A stretch of DNA of 6,399 nt from contig JAEWUR010000191.1 in NCBI GenBank assembly GCA_023397045.1, positions 1 through 6,399 of the forward strand. The letters run 5' to 3'. A model generated the notes under the pieces. The model searched no databases. It was not told where the DNA came from and worked only from the letters and a program-made list of their open reading frames with translations. This DNA is from Planctomycetota bacterium. Lineage in GTDB: Bacteria > Planctomycetota > Planctomycetia > Pirellulales > Thermoguttaceae. Both the position numbers and the translations under genes were made by a program. Below, piece after piece: positions 6,207 through 6,399 of this stretch (position 1 is the stretch's first letter; the number at the start of each line of letters is the position of its first letter).

Positions 6207-6399
6207 GGGGGTGAGGGCGGTTTGTATTCCCGAAACGGCTTTTCGTATCAATCGCGAAGCCCTACGCCATATCACCCAAAAAGGCGAACGGACTCTCGAC
6301 GGCCGCACGCCAGATTGCAGAATGCGTTGAATTCGCATAACCGTGCCGCCGAGGGGGTGCCTTCTGGTGACGAGAACAGCCAACCTCGCACCCTAGCAA
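6207..6399. other. Right-edge region without a supportable gene
   Basis: Upstream of the TPR gene up to the window end I see no convincing gene, promoter or RNA. An open minus-strand frame continues through it, but its translation (Arg- and Ser-rich, containing the REP-derived stretch) is not protein-like. A small 5-bp inverted repeat (ATGCG 6322-6326, CGCAT 6334-6338) is the only other structure seen. Confidence 0.5.

Noticed and set aside
6153..6383. N-terminal extension of the TPR lipoprotein to an ATG at 6383
   Set aside because: It would translate a REP-like palindrome (LTPCPSPAGGRGE) and place the signal peptide about 77 residues inside the protein.

Overview
The window looks like an ordinary stretch of a GC-rich chromosome, most likely from a planctomycete (Pirellulales-like). 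Three things suggest this: a small protein of a type I associate with planctomycetes, a large two-module ABC-2 permease of a kind common in that phylum, and a REC/HD-GYP regulator beside a REC/histidine kinase. The assignment comes from recognising protein styles, not from a search.

Layout. (1) Positions 1-1844, minus strand: a two-gene signalling operon. A REC-HD-GYP response regulator (probable cyclic-di-GMP phosphodiesterase) comes first. Its stop overlaps by 4 nt (GTGA) the GTG start of a REC-histidine kinase that runs off the left edge before its ATPase domain. (2) Positions 1845-2073: divergent intergenic region with one perfect hairpin. (3) Positions 2074-2694, plus strand: a GNAT acetyltransferase with a low-complexity C-terminal tail. 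Its stop codon lies in the first unit of a 27-bp tandem repeat (2682-2762). (4) Positions 2809-2836: a reasonable sigma70-type promoter, then a 596-residue permease at 2872-4662 made of two related halves. It probably starts at TTG, and no ATPase gene lies next to it. (5) Positions 4727-4987, minus strand: an 86-residue conserved-looking small protein with a strong Shine-Dalgarno and a GC-rich leader hairpin. (6) Positions 5259-6152, minus strand: a probable TPR lipoprotein. A REP-like palindrome lies just upstream (6181-6206), and the last ~190 bases hold no gene I can support.

The genes do not form one pathway. The only clear functional unit is the coupled HD-GYP/kinase pair. I see no CRISPR array, tRNA, rRNA, transposase, phage gene, toxin-antitoxin pair or defence cassette. 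I found no convincing new system. The points most worth checking are the 27-bp repeat supplying the acetyltransferase stop, the insertion in the HD-GYP domain, the small protein with its leader, and the duplicated permease without a visible ATPase.
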